Counted from the first letter of the stretch, positions 26,851 to 36,304 are shown. The stretch: 64,000 nucleotides of DNA from Burkholderia pyrrocinia (GCF_003330765.1 NZ_CP024902.1:2232001-2296000); one strand, 5' to 3'. The notes: generated by a model from the letters alone, not told the origin. Translations and numbers: made by a program.

Positions 26851-28044
26851 ATGGAAGGCTTCATCACCGACTGGCTGAACCTCGCGCTGCGATGGCTGCA
26901 CGTCATCGTCGCCATTGCGTGGATCGGCGAGTCGTTCTATTTCGTCGCGCTCGACAACAGCCTGAAACCGCCGACCGACCCGAACCAGCGCAAGCGCGGT
27001 GTGTTCGGCGAACTGTGGCACGTCCACGGCGGCGGTTTCTACAACATGCAGAAGTACACGGTCGCCCCGCCCGAAATGCCGGATGACCTGCACTGGTCGA
27101 AGTGGCCGTCGTACACGACCTGGCTGTCGGGTTTCTCGCTGTTCTTCGTGCTGTACCTGCTCGCGCCGAACACCTACCTGATCGACAAGAGCGTGCTCGA
27201 CATGGGCCCGGTGGTCGCCGTTGCATCCGCACTCGGCTTCCTGATGGCCGGCTGGATCGTCTACGACTCGCTGTGCCGCGTCCTCGGCACCAACGATCGC
27301 GTGCTCGGCATTTGCGTCGGCATCTACGTCGTCGTCGCAGCGTACCTCGCATGCCACATCTTCGCGGGCCGTGCCGCCTACCTGATCGTCGGTGCGATGC
27401 TCGCGACGATCATGTCGGCGAACGTGTTCTTCGTGATCATCCCCGGCCAGCGCAAGATGGTCGACAAGATGCTCAAGGGCGAAGAACCGAACCCGATCTA
27501 CGGCAAGCGCGGCAAGCAGCGCTCGGTGCACAACACGTACTTCACGCTGCCCGTCGTGTTCGCGATGCTGTCGAACCACTATGCGATGACGTACACGAAC
27601 AAGTTCAACTGGGTCGTGCTCGTGCTGATCATGCTGGCCGGCGCGCTGATCCGCCAGTTCTTCGTGATGCGCCACCGCGGCAAGCAGCTGTGGTACCTGC
27701 CGATCGGCGGCGTCGCGCTGCTGTCGGGCGCGCTGGTGTGGACGATGCCGAAGCCGATCGCGCCGGAAGCCCAGGCCGCGAATGCGCCGAAGGTCGTGAT
27801 CAACGACATCATGCCGATCCTGCAGCAGCGCTGCGTCGAGTGTCACTCGGCCAAGCCGACGCTGATGGGCAGCGCACCCGCGGGCGTGATGTTCGATACG
27901 CCGGACGAAGTGTCGAAAAACGCGCAGCGCATCTATGAACAGGCCGTGCGCCTGAAGGCGATGCCGATCGGCAACGTCACGCACATGACCGACGACGAGC
28001 GGACGAAGCTCGCCGCCTGGTTCGAGGGTGGCGCGGTCAAGTAA
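26851..28044 (+). CDS. puuD: membrane urate hydroxylase PuuD with cytochrome c domain
   Basis: A 397-residue protein that oxidises urate to 5-hydroxyisourate in the inner membrane without using a soluble uricase. It starts with a segment rich in Trp and His (LRWLHVIVAIAWIGESFYF) and has about eight membrane helices up to residue 300. The C-terminal periplasmic part carries a c-type heme site CVECH at 328-332 and an axial Met near the end (PIGNVTHMTDDE). GGAGGAG ahead of the ATG is strong. No soluble uricase is seen in the island, so this is probably the only urate oxidase here. Confidence 0.93.
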   Translation: MEGFITDWLNLALRWLHVIVAIAWIGESFYFVALDNSLKPPTDPNQRKRGVFGELWHVHGGGFYNMQKYTVAPPEMPDDLHWSKWPSYTTWLSGFSLFFVLYLLAPNTYLIDKSVLDMGPVVAVASALGFLMAGWIVYDSLCRVLGTNDRVLGICVGIYVVVAAYLACHIFAGRAAYLIVGAMLATIMSANVFFVIIPGQRKMVDKMLKGEEPNPIYGKRGKQRSVHNTYFTLPVVFAMLSNHYAMTYTNKFNWVVLVLIMLAGALIRQFFVMRHRGKQLWYLPIGGVALLSGALVWTMPKPIAPEAQAANAPKVVINDIMPILQQRCVECHSAKPTLMGSAPAGVMFDTPDEVSKNAQRIYEQAVRLKAMPIGNVTHMTDDERTKLAAWFEGGAVK

Positions 28045-28084
28045 GCCGCCGTGCGCCGGTTGCCGGCGCAATCCTCTCCATTCG

Positions 28085-28112
28085 CGGGCCCGGTGACGGG
28101 CCCGTTTTTTTT
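28085..28112 (+). terminator. rho-independent terminator after puuD
   Basis: CGGGCCCG (28085-28092) pairs with CGGGCCCG (28097-28104) around GTGA, then eight T residues. It ends the uraH-puuD unit. Confidence 0.92.
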
Positions 28113-28135
28113 GCTTGTTCCAGCTGCCCCGCCTG

Positions 28136-28546
28136 CTAGCCGCGCATCGCGTCGCGCTGTAGTGCGACGAGCGCATCGAGCGCGCGCGGGCCGTCGTCGA
28201 ACGGCACGAAGATGTGGTCGTGGTACGCGGCCGCCATCACGTTGCAGCTGATGCCGGCCGCGCCGAGCGCCCGCGCGAACGCCGCCGTGAGGCCGACAGC
28301 CGCAAGGTCGGAATGCACGGTCAGCGTGATCCACGCGGCGCGGAACAGCACGGGCCAGCCGCGACGCGCAGCCGCCTCCTCGCCGACGACGACCGTCAGC
28401 CCTTCCGATTCGCGGAACGTCGCGATCGTTTCGGATAACGATACGTCGGCGCCAGGCGGCAGCGATACGAACGCGAACGCGCCCGGATGCAGTTCGGGTT
28501 GCATCGTGCGCAGCAGGATCGCGAGGTCGTTTTCAGGTTGGCTCAT
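28136..28546 (-). CDS. ACT-domain protein
   Basis: A 136-residue protein made of an ACT-like pair: LSETIATFRESEGLTVVV and ITLTVHSDLAAVGLTAAFARALGAAGISCNVM, where the second part has the usual effector-binding loop. Such small ACT proteins bind amino acids or related ligands; no substrate is known. No good ribosome site lies before the ATG at 28546, and an upstream in-frame extension has no better one, so the start is tentative. It is separated from the purine operon by a terminator on each side, so it may be unrelated to purine use. Confidence 0.75.
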   Translation of the reverse strand: MSQPENDLAILLRTMQPELHPGAFAFVSLPPGADVSLSETIATFRESEGLTVVVGEEAAARRGWPVLFRAAWITLTVHSDLAAVGLTAAFARALGAAGISCNVMAAAYHDHIFVPFDDGPRALDALVALQRDAMRG

Positions 28547-28653
28547 CGGAGGAACACGTCCGGAACCGGACGTCGTGCGGTGGTGATGCGGGCACGATAG
28601 CACGCGCGATGATGGCGTTGCGCGCCGACCTGAATCGCGCGCAACGCCGGCAC

Positions 28654-28684
28654 ATAAAAAAACCCGCGCAGGGTGCGCGGGTTT
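28654..28684 (-). terminator. terminator of the allantoin operon
   Basis: On the minus strand a ten-base stem (28660-28669 with 28675-28684; AAACCCGCGC and GCGCGGGTTT) is followed by a T-run. It lies 30 bases past the stop of allA, the last gene of the puuE-uraD-alc-allA series. Confidence 0.88.
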
Positions 28685-28713
28685 CGACTGGCAGTCGCGA
28701 AAACGCCGGCGAC

Positions 28714-29226
28714 TCAGGCCGTCAGCGCGAGCAGCGCCTCGTCGGTCAGCCACAACGACTCGACGAGATCCTGCTCGTTGAGGTTCAGGCCGTCGCCGCC
28801 ACGATCGACGACGATGAAGTCGCTGACGCCGCCGAGCGCGATCAGCGGGTGATGCCACACGCCCTTCGCATAGTTGATGCCCTGCCATCCGCTCGTCACG
28901 AATGCGCGGATCTTCGCCGGATCGAGATCGCCGGCCGGTGCCACGACGACGAGATACGGCTGGTCGTTCAGCGGCACGAATGCCTGGCTGCCGAGCGGAT
29001 GCCGCTCGAGCATCTTCACTTCGAACGGCAGCGTGCGCGGCTGGCCGCGGAACAGGTTGACGAGCGTGCGGCCGTCTTCATCCGTCACGTCGACTTTCGC
29101 GAGATCGTGAAAGCGGATCGTCGTGCCGAGGTTGATCGGGATCTGCTTCGCCCCGTCCGTTTCGATCACGTCGCCGAACGGCGCGAAGGCTTCCTTGGTC
29201 AGTGGTTCGATTGCAAGCGTCTTCAT
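28714..29226 (-). CDS. allA: ureidoglycolate lyase
   Basis: A 170-residue ureidoglycolate lyase of the AllA fold. It splits ureidoglycolate into glyoxylate and urea, the last step in this pathway. Conserved segments are [13 protein letters not shown] near the start, [25 protein letters not shown] with the metal/substrate His, and WHHPLIALG near 125. Its ATG overlaps the TGA of allantoicase (ATGA), so translation is coupled. Confidence 0.93.
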   Translation of the reverse strand: MKTLAIEPLTKEAFAPFGDVIETDGAKQIPINLGTTIRFHDLAKVDVTDEDGRTLVNLFRGQPRTLPFEVKMLERHPLGSQAFVPLNDQPYLVVVAPAGDLDPAKIRAFVTSGWQGINYAKGVWHHPLIALGGVSDFIVVDRGGDGLNLNEQDLVESLWLTDEALLALTA

Positions 29227-30236
29227 TTGTCGAGCGTCCCCCACAGACGCAGGCGCGACACGCCGCCGTCCGGAATGATGTTCAGTCGCACGTGCGTGAC
29301 GGGGCCGAGCGGCGCGATGCCGTGTTCGAAGTAGTGCTGCTTGTCCATCTGCAGCTTCTGTTCGCCGAGCAGTTCCGGCCAGAACATCGACTGCGTGATC
29401 AGCGAACTGTCGGTGCCGCCCGACACGAAGGCGGCCTGGATCGAGCAGCGGTCCGGGTAGTTGCCCTTGAAGAACGCCGTATCGACTTCGATCTTGCGGA
29501 TCACGCCCGGCTGCGCGAGCGCGATGATCGCCCAGTCGTTGCCCGGTTCGCGGCGGCGGCGGGTTTCCCAGCCGTCGCCCATGTTCACGCCGCGGCCCGG
29601 CAACAGCAGGTTCGACGCGACGCCGAAGTGCTGGTTGTTTGCGGCCACGACATAACCGCCGTTTTCCATCGCCGCGAGATCGAACTGCTCGGTCGCGCTC
29701 GCGCCGGCCCAGTCGAGCTGCGGCTGGCCGTACACGCGCAGGCGCGCGATGCCGCCGTCCGGGTAGATATTCACGCGCAGGTGCGTAAACGCCCGTGCGT
29801 CGCTCGCTTCGACGTAGTGATGGCTGTTGCCCTGCAACGTCGTCGACGGCACGATCTCGACCCACTCGGTCGCATGTGTCGGCGCGCCGTCGGCCACGAA
29901 TGCGGCCTCGATCGAAGCGGCCGGCGGGAAATTGCCGGTGAAGTGGCTCGTGTCGATGTCGAAGCCCTTGATCACGCCCGGGCGCGCGAGCTTGACGATG
30001 CACCAATCGTAGCCCGTCGTGCGCTTGCGGCGCGTCTCCCAGCCGTCCATCCACTTGCCGTGGTCGTCGTACTTGCCGGGGATGAACACGGCCGGCTCGG
30101 GGTTCAGCATCCGCTCCTTCGGCGCGAAGAAATCGTCGCTGGTTTCGAGCGCCTGCGCACCGAGACGCGGGTCGGCAAGATTCACGTAGCGCCGCGTGAA
30201 ATCGGGTGCGTCGGGATCGAGAAGCGGAACAGCCAT
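29223..30236 (-). CDS. alc: allantoicase
   Basis: A 337-residue allantoicase that hydrolyses allantoate to ureidoglycolate and urea. It is built from two similar halves, as the family is: [10 protein letters not shown] with [13 protein letters not shown] in the first and [10 protein letters not shown] with [13 protein letters not shown] in the second, at roughly residues 63-83 and 220-240. Both halves keep NxYPDGGxxRLRVYG-like strands. It is followed by an overlapping allA and preceded by uraD and puuE on the same strand. Confidence 0.95.
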   Translation of the reverse strand: MAVPLLDPDAPDFTRRYVNLADPRLGAQALETSDDFFAPKERMLNPEPAVFIPGKYDDHGKWMDGWETRRKRTTGYDWCIVKLARPGVIKGFDIDTSHFTGNFPPAASIEAAFVADGAPTHATEWVEIVPSTTLQGNSHHYVEASDARAFTHLRVNIYPDGGIARLRVYGQPQLDWAGASATEQFDLAAMENGGYVVAANNQHFGVASNLLLPGRGVNMGDGWETRRRREPGNDWAIIALAQPGVIRKIEVDTAFFKGNYPDRCSIQAAFVSGGTDSSLITQSMFWPELLGEQKLQMDKQHYFEHGIAPLGPVTHVRLNIIPDGGVSRLRLWGTLDK

Positions 30237-30298
30237 GATGTTTCCTTGTTTCAGTGATGCGATCGGGCCGCCGCGACGCAGCAGGCCGTATTGCGGTG

Positions 30299-30820
30299 TC
30301 AGGCGTCGATCAGGTCGTCGAGGCGGAAGCGCGCGATCCGGTAGATCTGGTCGAGGCTCGCGCGCAGTTCCTCCGTGCGCGAATGATTCACGCGCGCCTC
30401 GAAGTTCGCGATGATGCCGTGCCGGTCATGGCCGCGCACCGCGAGGATGAACGGGAAGCCGAACTTCTCGCGATACGTGCGGTTCAGCAGCAGTAGCTTG
30501 TCGAACTCTTCCTGCGTGCACTGGCCGAGGCCCGCGCCGCTCTGCTCGCGCGTCGACTCGGCGGTCAGCTCGCCGCGCACGGCGGCCTTGCCGGCCAGCT
30601 CCGGGTGAGCGTTGATCAGTGCGAGCTGGCGCACTTCGCCTGACGCTTCCACCACGCCCGACATCGTCTTGTGCAGCGCATCGATGCTCGCGAACGGCCG
30701 CTCGCCCGCGGCGACCTCGGCCACCCACGGCGAATGTTCGAAGATCCCCGACAGCGCCGCGACAAATGCGCCAGACGCCATCGTATTCAGTTGATCCAAT
30801 GTGTAGCGCATCGCCTTCAT
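30299..30820 (-). CDS. uraD: OHCU decarboxylase
   Basis: A 173-residue 2-oxo-4-hydroxy-4-carboxy-5-ureidoimidazoline decarboxylase giving S-allantoin. The motifs [23 protein letters not shown] with the catalytic His, [11 protein letters not shown], and [15 protein letters not shown] are those of UraD/PucL-N. Its ATG overlaps the stop of puuE. A gap of 62 bases separates it from alc. The order uraH-puuD on one strand and uraD on the other means the three urate-to-allantoin enzymes are on two transcripts. Confidence 0.95.
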   Translation of the reverse strand: MKAMRYTLDQLNTMASGAFVAALSGIFEHSPWVAEVAAGERPFASIDALHKTMSGVVEASGEVRQLALINAHPELAGKAAVRGELTAESTREQSGAGLGQCTQEEFDKLLLLNRTYREKFGFPFILAVRGHDRHGIIANFEARVNHSRTEELRASLDQIYRIARFRLDDLIDA

Positions 30821-31770
30821 GCTTTCCCTTCGTTTTGATGATCGGGCTGATACGGATGATGTTCACGCCAGTGACGCGCGATATCGACACGGCGCGTCAC
30901 CCATACGCGATCGTGTTTCTCGATGTGGTCGAGGAAACGCTGCAGCCCGCGGAACCGGCCCGGCCGGCCAAGCAGGCGGCAGTGCATGCCGATCGACAGC
31001 ATCTTCGGCGCCTCGTCGCCCTCTTCGTACAGCACGTCGAATGCGTCGCGCAGGTAGTCGAAGAAGTGATCGCCGGTGTTGAAGCCCTGCGGCGTCGCGA
31101 AGCGCATGTCGTTCGTGTCGAGCGTGTACGGCAGGATCAGTTGCGGCGACGTGCCGCCGCCCGACACTTCGACATCCATCCAGAACGGCAGGTCGTCGCC
31201 GTAGTTGTCGGAGTCGTACAGGAAGCCGCCGTATTCCGCGACCAGACGGTGCGTATTGGGGCTGTCGCGGCCGGTATACCAGCCGAGCGGGCGCACGCCC
31301 GTCACGCGCTCGATCGCTTCCATCCCGAGGCGCATGTGCTCGGCCTCGAGCTCCGGCGTCATGCTCTGGTAGTGGATCCAGCGCCAGCCGTGGCACGCGA
31401 TCTCATGGCCGAGCTCGACGAATGCGCGCGCGAGCTCCGGGTGTCGCTCGATCGCCATGCCGACGCCGAATACCGTCAGCGGCATCCCGCGCTTCTCGAA
31501 TTCGCGCAGGATGCGCCACACGCCGGCCCGCGAACCGTATTCGTAGATCGACTCCATGCTCATGTGGCGGTCCGGATACGCGGCCGCGCCGACGATTTCG
31601 GACAGGAACTGCTCGGAGCCCGGATCGCCGTGCAGCACGCAGTTCTCGCCGCCCTCCTCGTAGTTCAGCACGAATTGCACGGCGACGCGGGCGCGCCCCG
31701 GCCAGTTCGCCTGCACGGGATGGCGGCCGTAGCCGATCAGGTCGCGAGGATAGTTGGGATCGAGTGACAT
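30817..31770 (-). CDS. puuE: allantoinase PuuE (polysaccharide-deacetylase fold)
   Basis: A 317-residue allantoinase of the metal-independent NodB-like type, which opens allantoin to allantoate. It begins with SLDPNYPRDLIGYGRHPVQ and includes VQFVLNYEEGGENCVLHGD, GHEIACHGWRWIHY and GRDSPNTHRLVAEYGGF. The ATG at 31770 is the natural family start; a longer frame to 31851 is out of keeping. There is no strong Shine-Dalgarno. Its TGA overlaps the ATG of uraD. Confidence 0.93.
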   Translation of the reverse strand: MSLDPNYPRDLIGYGRHPVQANWPGRARVAVQFVLNYEEGGENCVLHGDPGSEQFLSEIVGAAAYPDRHMSMESIYEYGSRAGVWRILREFEKRGMPLTVFGVGMAIERHPELARAFVELGHEIACHGWRWIHYQSMTPELEAEHMRLGMEAIERVTGVRPLGWYTGRDSPNTHRLVAEYGGFLYDSDNYGDDLPFWMDVEVSGGGTSPQLILPYTLDTNDMRFATPQGFNTGDHFFDYLRDAFDVLYEEGDEAPKMLSIGMHCRLLGRPGRFRGLQRFLDHIEKHDRVWVTRRVDIARHWREHHPYQPDHQNEGKA

Positions 31771-31917
31771 GGTTCGAATGCAACGAAAGCTTGCTGAAAT
31801 AATGGGTTCGCATCGACCGCGCGGAGGCCGGAGGCCGGCCGCGCAAGCCAATGCGATGACGGCCCAGTGTAGCGAAAACGTCCATACGCGCCCATACAGC
31901 GGCGCAGATAGTGCGTG

Positions 31918-32709
31918 TCAGACGGTGTGTATGTGCGGTTGCGGCAAATTCGGGACCGATTCCGCCGGATCCCCGTCCGGCGGGCTGAAGCGGGCGAACG
32001 CGCCGTCGTAGCGCTTCGGCAGCGGCCGCGCATAGTCGCCGCGCTTCGCGGTCGCGAGGCGCAGCGAAACGAGCGCCTCGGCCCACTTGACGGCCGCCGT
32101 GACGCCCTCGACCACCGGCGCGCCTATCTGCTGCTCGATCTCGTGCGCGAACTCGGCCATCCCCGCGCAACCGAGCACGATCGCGTCGGCGCCGTCCTCG
32201 TCGAGCGCGCGCCGGCATTCGTCGACGATGATCCGGCGCGCGGCCGACCCCGGCCGGTCGAGTTCGAGCACCGCGACGTCGGTCGCGCGCACGTTGCGGC
32301 AGAACCGCTTCATCCCGTAACGCTCCGCGAGGTGCCACGCCATCCCGCAGGTGCGCGCCAACGTCGTGACGACCGAGAAGCCCGGCGCGAGCACGCTCGC
32401 CGCATGCATCGCCGCCTCGGCGATGCCGATCACCGGCCCGCGCGCGAGCTCGCGCGCCGCGTAGAGGCCCGGATCGCCGAAGCACGCAATCACGTACGCA
32501 TCGAAGCCGTCGCGTTCGCCCTGCACGATCTCGGCAAGCAGCCCGGGCGTCGCGAGCGCCTCGTCGTAATACCCTTCGATCGACGGCGGCCCCATCGGCG
32601 GGCTCACGGCGACGATCTCCGTGCCGGCGGCCGCGACGTCGCTCGCGCAGCGGCCCATCGCGTCGGTCATCCGCTGCGTCGTATTCGGATTGATCAATCG
32701 GATCTTCAT
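31918..32709 (-). CDS. Asp/Glu/hydantoin racemase family protein, probable allantoin racemase
   Basis: A 263-residue HyuE-type racemase. It starts with KIRLINPNTTQRMT, the family hallmark, and has the two catalytic Cys regions, IACFGDPG near residue 75 and LGCAGMAEF near residue 182. Position between the allantoinase gene and an NCS1 permease makes racemisation of (R)-allantoin to (S)-allantoin the best inference, as described for HpxA. Hydantoin racemase is the alternative. The tail after about residue 240 is Pro-rich and probably disordered. Confidence 0.8.
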   Translation of the reverse strand: MKIRLINPNTTQRMTDAMGRCASDVAAAGTEIVAVSPPMGPPSIEGYYDEALATPGLLAEIVQGERDGFDAYVIACFGDPGLYAARELARGPVIGIAEAAMHAASVLAPGFSVVTTLARTCGMAWHLAERYGMKRFCRNVRATDVAVLELDRPGSAARRIIVDECRRALDEDGADAIVLGCAGMAEFAHEIEQQIGAPVVEGVTAAVKWAEALVSLRLATAKRGDYARPLPKRYDGAFARFSPPDGDPAESVPNLPQPHIHTV

Positions 32710-32719
32710 CGCACGCTCC

Positions 32720-34204
32720 TCAGGCCTTCGTGTTCACGAGCAGCCGGTAGAACACGAAGCCGAGCCCCGCGCCGATGAACCACGAGAAGTTCGCGACGCC
32801 CTGCCAGCCCGGCACCATCACGCACACGACCGCGATCACGGCGGCAGGCAGCAGCGCGGCGAGCGCGCGGCGGTTCACGCCGCCCGTGTACCAGTACGTG
32901 CCGCTTTCCGACATCGTGTACAGGTCGTCGCGCACGAGCCGGCCGCGCTTGACGAGGTAGAAGTCGGCGATCAGCACGCCGTACAGCGGGCCGATGAACG
33001 CGCCGAGCACGTCGAGCGTGTAGTGGATCACGGCCGGGTTGTTGAACAGGTTCCACGGCGTGATGAAGATCGACGCGACGGCCGCGAGCATCCCGCCCGC
33101 CCGCCAGCTGATCAGGCGCGGCGCGACGTTCGAGAAGTCGAACGCGGGCGACACGAAGTTCGCGACGATGTTGATGCCGATCGTCGCGATCGTGAACGTC
33201 AGCGCGCCGAGGATCACCGCGGTCGGATGATCGATGCGGCCGACCGTCTCGACGGGATCGGTGATGAGTTCGCCGAACACGGGCAACGTCGCAGCCGTCG
33301 TGATCACCGTGACGAGCGAGAACGCGAGGAAGTTGACGGGCAGTCCCCAGAAATTGCCGCGCTTCACTTCGCCGAACGAGCGGCAGTAGCGCGAGAAATC
33401 GCCGAAGTTCAGCATCGGCCCTGAGAAGTACGACACGACGAGCGACACGGCCGTGATCATCACCGGGATCACTTCCGCGCCGTGATACTTGACGCCGCCG
33501 AGGTTGATGCCGATGTTGCGCCAGCCCGCGCGCCACACCATGTAGCCGGCCAGGATGAACATCACGACATAGACGGCCGGGCCCGCGAAATCGATGAACT
33601 TCTTGATCGTCTCCATCCCGTTCCAGAACACGAACGCCTGCAGCACCCACAGCAGCATGAAACCGGCCCAGCCGACCGCCGACAGCCCGAGGAAGCCGTA
33701 GTGATGGACGTCCGCGTAAGGCAGCCATTGCGGGACGAACTTCAGCACGACGATCACAAGCGCGCTCGACGCGAGATAGGTCTGGATGCCGTACCACGCG
33801 ATCGCGATCAGCCCGCGGATCACGGCCGGCACGTTCGCTCCTAGCACGCCGAACGTCGCGCGGCACGCGACCGGGTACGGCACGCCGATCTGCTGGCTCG
33901 GCCGCGCGATCAGGTTGCACAGCAGGTTCACGAAGCCGATCCCGACGATCAGCGCGATCAGCACCTGCCAGCTCGTCAGCCCGAGCGCGAACAGGCTGCC
34001 GGCGAACACGTAGCCGCCGACGCTGTGCACGTCCGACATCCAGAATGCGAAGATATTGTACGAGCCCCACGTCTGATTTTTAAGGGGTGCCAAATCTTCG
34101 TTGTACAGACGTTCGCTGTAACCATCCGGCAGCGCCGGGTCGCCGCCCTCGCCGCCTTCTTCCGCCGGATACGCGCTGTCGTGCGCCACACTGAACTGAG
34201 CCAT
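32720..34204 (-). CDS. NCS1-family permease, probable allantoin or purine-related importer
   Basis: A 494-residue permease with 12 predicted membrane helices. The NCS1 pattern includes LYNEDLAPLKNQTWGSYNIFAFWM, IGVPYPVACRATFGVLGANVPA and YFSGPMLNFGDFSRY. AAGGAG lies before the ATG at 34204. It is 10 bases ahead of the racemase gene, so the two are cotranscribed. The context suggests that it brings in allantoin or a hydantoin; the substrate is inferred only. Confidence 0.88.
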   Translation of the reverse strand: MAQFSVAHDSAYPAEEGGEGGDPALPDGYSERLYNEDLAPLKNQTWGSYNIFAFWMSDVHSVGGYVFAGSLFALGLTSWQVLIALIVGIGFVNLLCNLIARPSQQIGVPYPVACRATFGVLGANVPAVIRGLIAIAWYGIQTYLASSALVIVVLKFVPQWLPYADVHHYGFLGLSAVGWAGFMLLWVLQAFVFWNGMETIKKFIDFAGPAVYVVMFILAGYMVWRAGWRNIGINLGGVKYHGAEVIPVMITAVSLVVSYFSGPMLNFGDFSRYCRSFGEVKRGNFWGLPVNFLAFSLVTVITTAATLPVFGELITDPVETVGRIDHPTAVILGALTFTIATIGINIVANFVSPAFDFSNVAPRLISWRAGGMLAAVASIFITPWNLFNNPAVIHYTLDVLGAFIGPLYGVLIADFYLVKRGRLVRDDLYTMSESGTYWYTGGVNRRALAALLPAAVIAVVCVMVPGWQGVANFSWFIGAGLGFVFYRLLVNTKA

Positions 34205-34353
34205 GACTTCTCCTTGATGCGACCGGATGGCCGCTCCACCGTCATCGATATCGCTCCGGATCGTCGCCCGGAGTCGGACCAGCGGCCCGCGGCGACAACC
34301 GCAAGCCTGCATTGCTCTCGTTCTGTGGCGCGCGGCCGGGTTCGCGTCGCCGC

Positions 34354-35058
34354 TCAGGCGCCGCCGAACACTTCGCGCAAATCGACCTGCCCTTGCGCGG
34401 GCCGGTCCAGCATCTTCAGTTCGACATGCTGCAGGTGGTGCGCCATCAGCGTCACCGCCCGCTTCGGTTCGCCCGCCTCCAGCGCGGCGAGGATCTCGTC
34501 GTGGTCGTCGCACGAGCACGGGCTGCGCCCGTGCGATTCGTACAGCGCCGACATCAGCGTCGAGCGTGCGACGAGCCCCTCGAGGCACTCGCTGAGCGTC
34601 GCATTGCCCATCAGCGTAGCGAGCGCCGTATGGAATTCGCCCGACAGCCGGATCCATGCCGCGAAGTCGTGCCGCTCGAACGCCTTGCGTTCCTTGTCGA
34701 TCAGCGCGGCGACCCCCTTCAGCCGCTTGGCGCCGGGCCCGGTCGCGAGCCGCTCGACGACGGCAAGCTCGATGATCCGGCGCATCTCGAACACCTCGTG
34801 CACGTCCTGCAGCGTCGGGCTCGCGACGAACGCGCCGCGGTTCGGCTCGAGCTCCACCAGCTTGTCGGTCGCGAGCTGCGCGAGCGCCTGGCGGATCGTC
34901 CCGCGCTTCACGCCGAACACGTCGCAAAGCTGCGCCTCCGTCAGCTTCGCGCCGGGCGCGAGCCGATGCTCGAGGATCGCCGTGCGGATTCGCTCGGCAA
35001 TCGCTTCGGGACTGGCTGCGCCGGACGGGTGGGGATCGGGCTCGTTCATGATCTGCAT
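34354..35058 (-). CDS. FadR-type GntR regulator of the purine/allantoin island
   Basis: A 234-residue GntR regulator. The N-terminal winged helix (TEAQLCDVFGVKRGTIRQALAQL) covers about residues 35-75. The C-terminal all-helical FCD domain has FEMRRIIELAVVERLA and the metal-site His pairs in SGEFHTAL and MAHHLQHVEL. Start is at 35058 or three codons later. It stands upstream of the permease and racemase on the same strand, with a palindromic candidate operator 36 bases ahead of its own start, so autoregulation and control of allantoin uptake are inferred. Confidence 0.88.
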   Translation of the reverse strand: MQIMNEPDPHPSGAASPEAIAERIRTAILEHRLAPGAKLTEAQLCDVFGVKRGTIRQALAQLATDKLVELEPNRGAFVASPTLQDVHEVFEMRRIIELAVVERLATGPGAKRLKGVAALIDKERKAFERHDFAAWIRLSGEFHTALATLMGNATLSECLEGLVARSTLMSALYESHGRSPCSCDDHDEILAALEAGEPKRAVTLMAHHLQHVELKMLDRPAQGQVDLREVFGGA

Positions 35059-35093
35059 CGCGTAATGGTCCTCATCGTAGAACGGACATAAAG

Positions 35094-35105
35094 ATTGTCA
35101 ACAAT
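35094..35105. promoter_or_regulatory. candidate GntR operator 1, ATTGTCAACAAT
   Basis: ATTGT and ACAAT are inverted arms around CA. GntR/FadR-class sites generally have TTGT...ACAA arms. It lies 36-47 bases upstream of the GntR gene start. Confidence 0.55.
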
Positions 35106-35235
35106 TCTTTTCCGGAATTTCGCACAATCGGCGTGCATCGACGCGACCCCGCTCGGTGCAGGATGCGCAAAATCCATGCACATCAAGCCTGACAGGCATG
35201 ACAGAGGTACTTCTCGCCGTATACCCTCCCGGCCA

Positions 35236-35249
35236 TTTTGTTGACAAAA
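35236..35249. promoter_or_regulatory. candidate GntR operator 2, TTTTGTTGACAAAA
   Basis: A perfect 14-base palindrome with a TG centre. Its core TTGTTGACAA is the exact reverse complement of the core of the site at 35095-35104, about 143 bases away. It is in the same 307-base gap between the GntR gene and ldcA; that gap otherwise holds the ldcA terminator and no gene. Confidence 0.55.
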
Positions 35250-35320
35250 CTAGTGCACGACCCGGTGACGATCCTGTTGGCGTCAGCCGGAATTTCAGAC
35301 CGTTAGTTGCACACTTACAT

Positions 35321-35347
35321 AAAGAAAAAAGGCGGAAACCCGCCTTT
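35321..35347 (-). terminator. terminator after ldcA
   Basis: On the minus strand, GGCGG/CCGCC with three flanking A-T pairs (35328-35347) is followed by a T-rich tail. It lies just after the ldcA stop. Confidence 0.75.
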
Positions 35348-35365
35348 CGATCGACTGTGCCGGCA

Positions 35366-36304
35366 TCAGCCGAGATGCGGATAGTCCGACAGCGTGAGCC
35401 GGAAACCGTGCGCATTCGCGACCAACTGCGCCTGTGCGCCGAACGGCAGCGTCAGCAGGTCGGGCACGTGGCCGAACTGGAGTCCCGTGACAACCGGGAT
35501 CCCGACCACCGCGCGCACCTGGTCGATCATCGCCTGCATGTCGTAGCCATTGTCGTACTCGAACGGCCGTGCGCCGGTGAACTGACCGAGCACGAGCGCC
35601 TGCTGGCGCGCGAGCAACCCCGACAGGTGCAGTTGATAGATCATCCGCTCGATCCGGAACGGCTGCTCGTTGACGTCCTCGATGAACAGGATGCCGCCCT
35701 CGATGTCGGGCATGTACGGCGTGCCGATGAGCGACGTGAGGATCGCGAGGTTGCCGCCCCACAGCGTGCCCGTCACGTTCACGGTCTGCACCTGCGGCGC
35801 TTCGGCGATGATCGTCGTGCTCGGCTGCGTCAGCGTCTGCCAGAAATGCTGCATCGTGAAGTCGCTCGGCGTTTCCGCGCCGAAGTCGGCGGACAGCATC
35901 GGGCCGCCGAACGTCTTGATGCGCGCCTTCGCATACAGCGCGAGCTGGATCGCCGTGAAGTCGCTGTGACCGATGAGCGCGACCGGCTGGTCGCGCAGCC
36001 TGCGTTCGAGCCCGCGATAGTCGAGCCCGTGCAGGATGCGCGCGGCGCCATAGCCGCCGCGCACCGCGAGTGCGATGTCCGGCAACGGCCGCTCGGGATC
36101 GGCGAGACGGTTCAGGTCGCCTGCCCGCTCGCCGTCGGTGCCGCCGAAGCGCTGGAAGCGCCGCTGCGTCGCGTCGATGTTCTCGATGCGTTGCTGCGCG
36201 GTGCTGAGGCGCTCGAGCGCGCGATTGATCGCGTCGGGATCGTGCGGATAACCGGACGGCGCCAGCAGGCGGATGGTGTAGGACGCGGCGGGCTGGAAGG
36301 ACAT
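35366..36304 (-). CDS. ldcA: LD-carboxypeptidase (muramoyltetrapeptide carboxypeptidase)
   Basis: A 312-residue S66-family serine peptidase. It trims the terminal D-Ala from cytoplasmic L-Ala-D-Glu-mDap-D-Ala during peptidoglycan recycling. The nucleophile elbow is LIGHSDFTAIQLAL near residue 112; VRGGYGAARIL near 80 and the Glu and His of the triad in the C-terminal half (GILFIEDVNEQPF, GLQFGHVPDLLTLPFG) are present. The start is the ATG at 36304. The length is normal. It probably follows tadA and DUF1992 genes on the same strand. Confidence 0.93.
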   Translation of the reverse strand: MSFQPAASYTIRLLAPSGYPHDPDAINRALERLSTAQQRIENIDATQRRFQRFGGTDGERAGDLNRLADPERPLPDIALAVRGGYGAARILHGLDYRGLERRLRDQPVALIGHSDFTAIQLALYAKARIKTFGGPMLSADFGAETPSDFTMQHFWQTLTQPSTTIIAEAPQVQTVNVTGTLWGGNLAILTSLIGTPYMPDIEGGILFIEDVNEQPFRIERMIYQLHLSGLLARQQALVLGQFTGARPFEYDNGYDMQAMIDQVRAVVGIPVVTGLQFGHVPDLLTLPFGAQAQLVANAHGFRLTLSDYPHLG

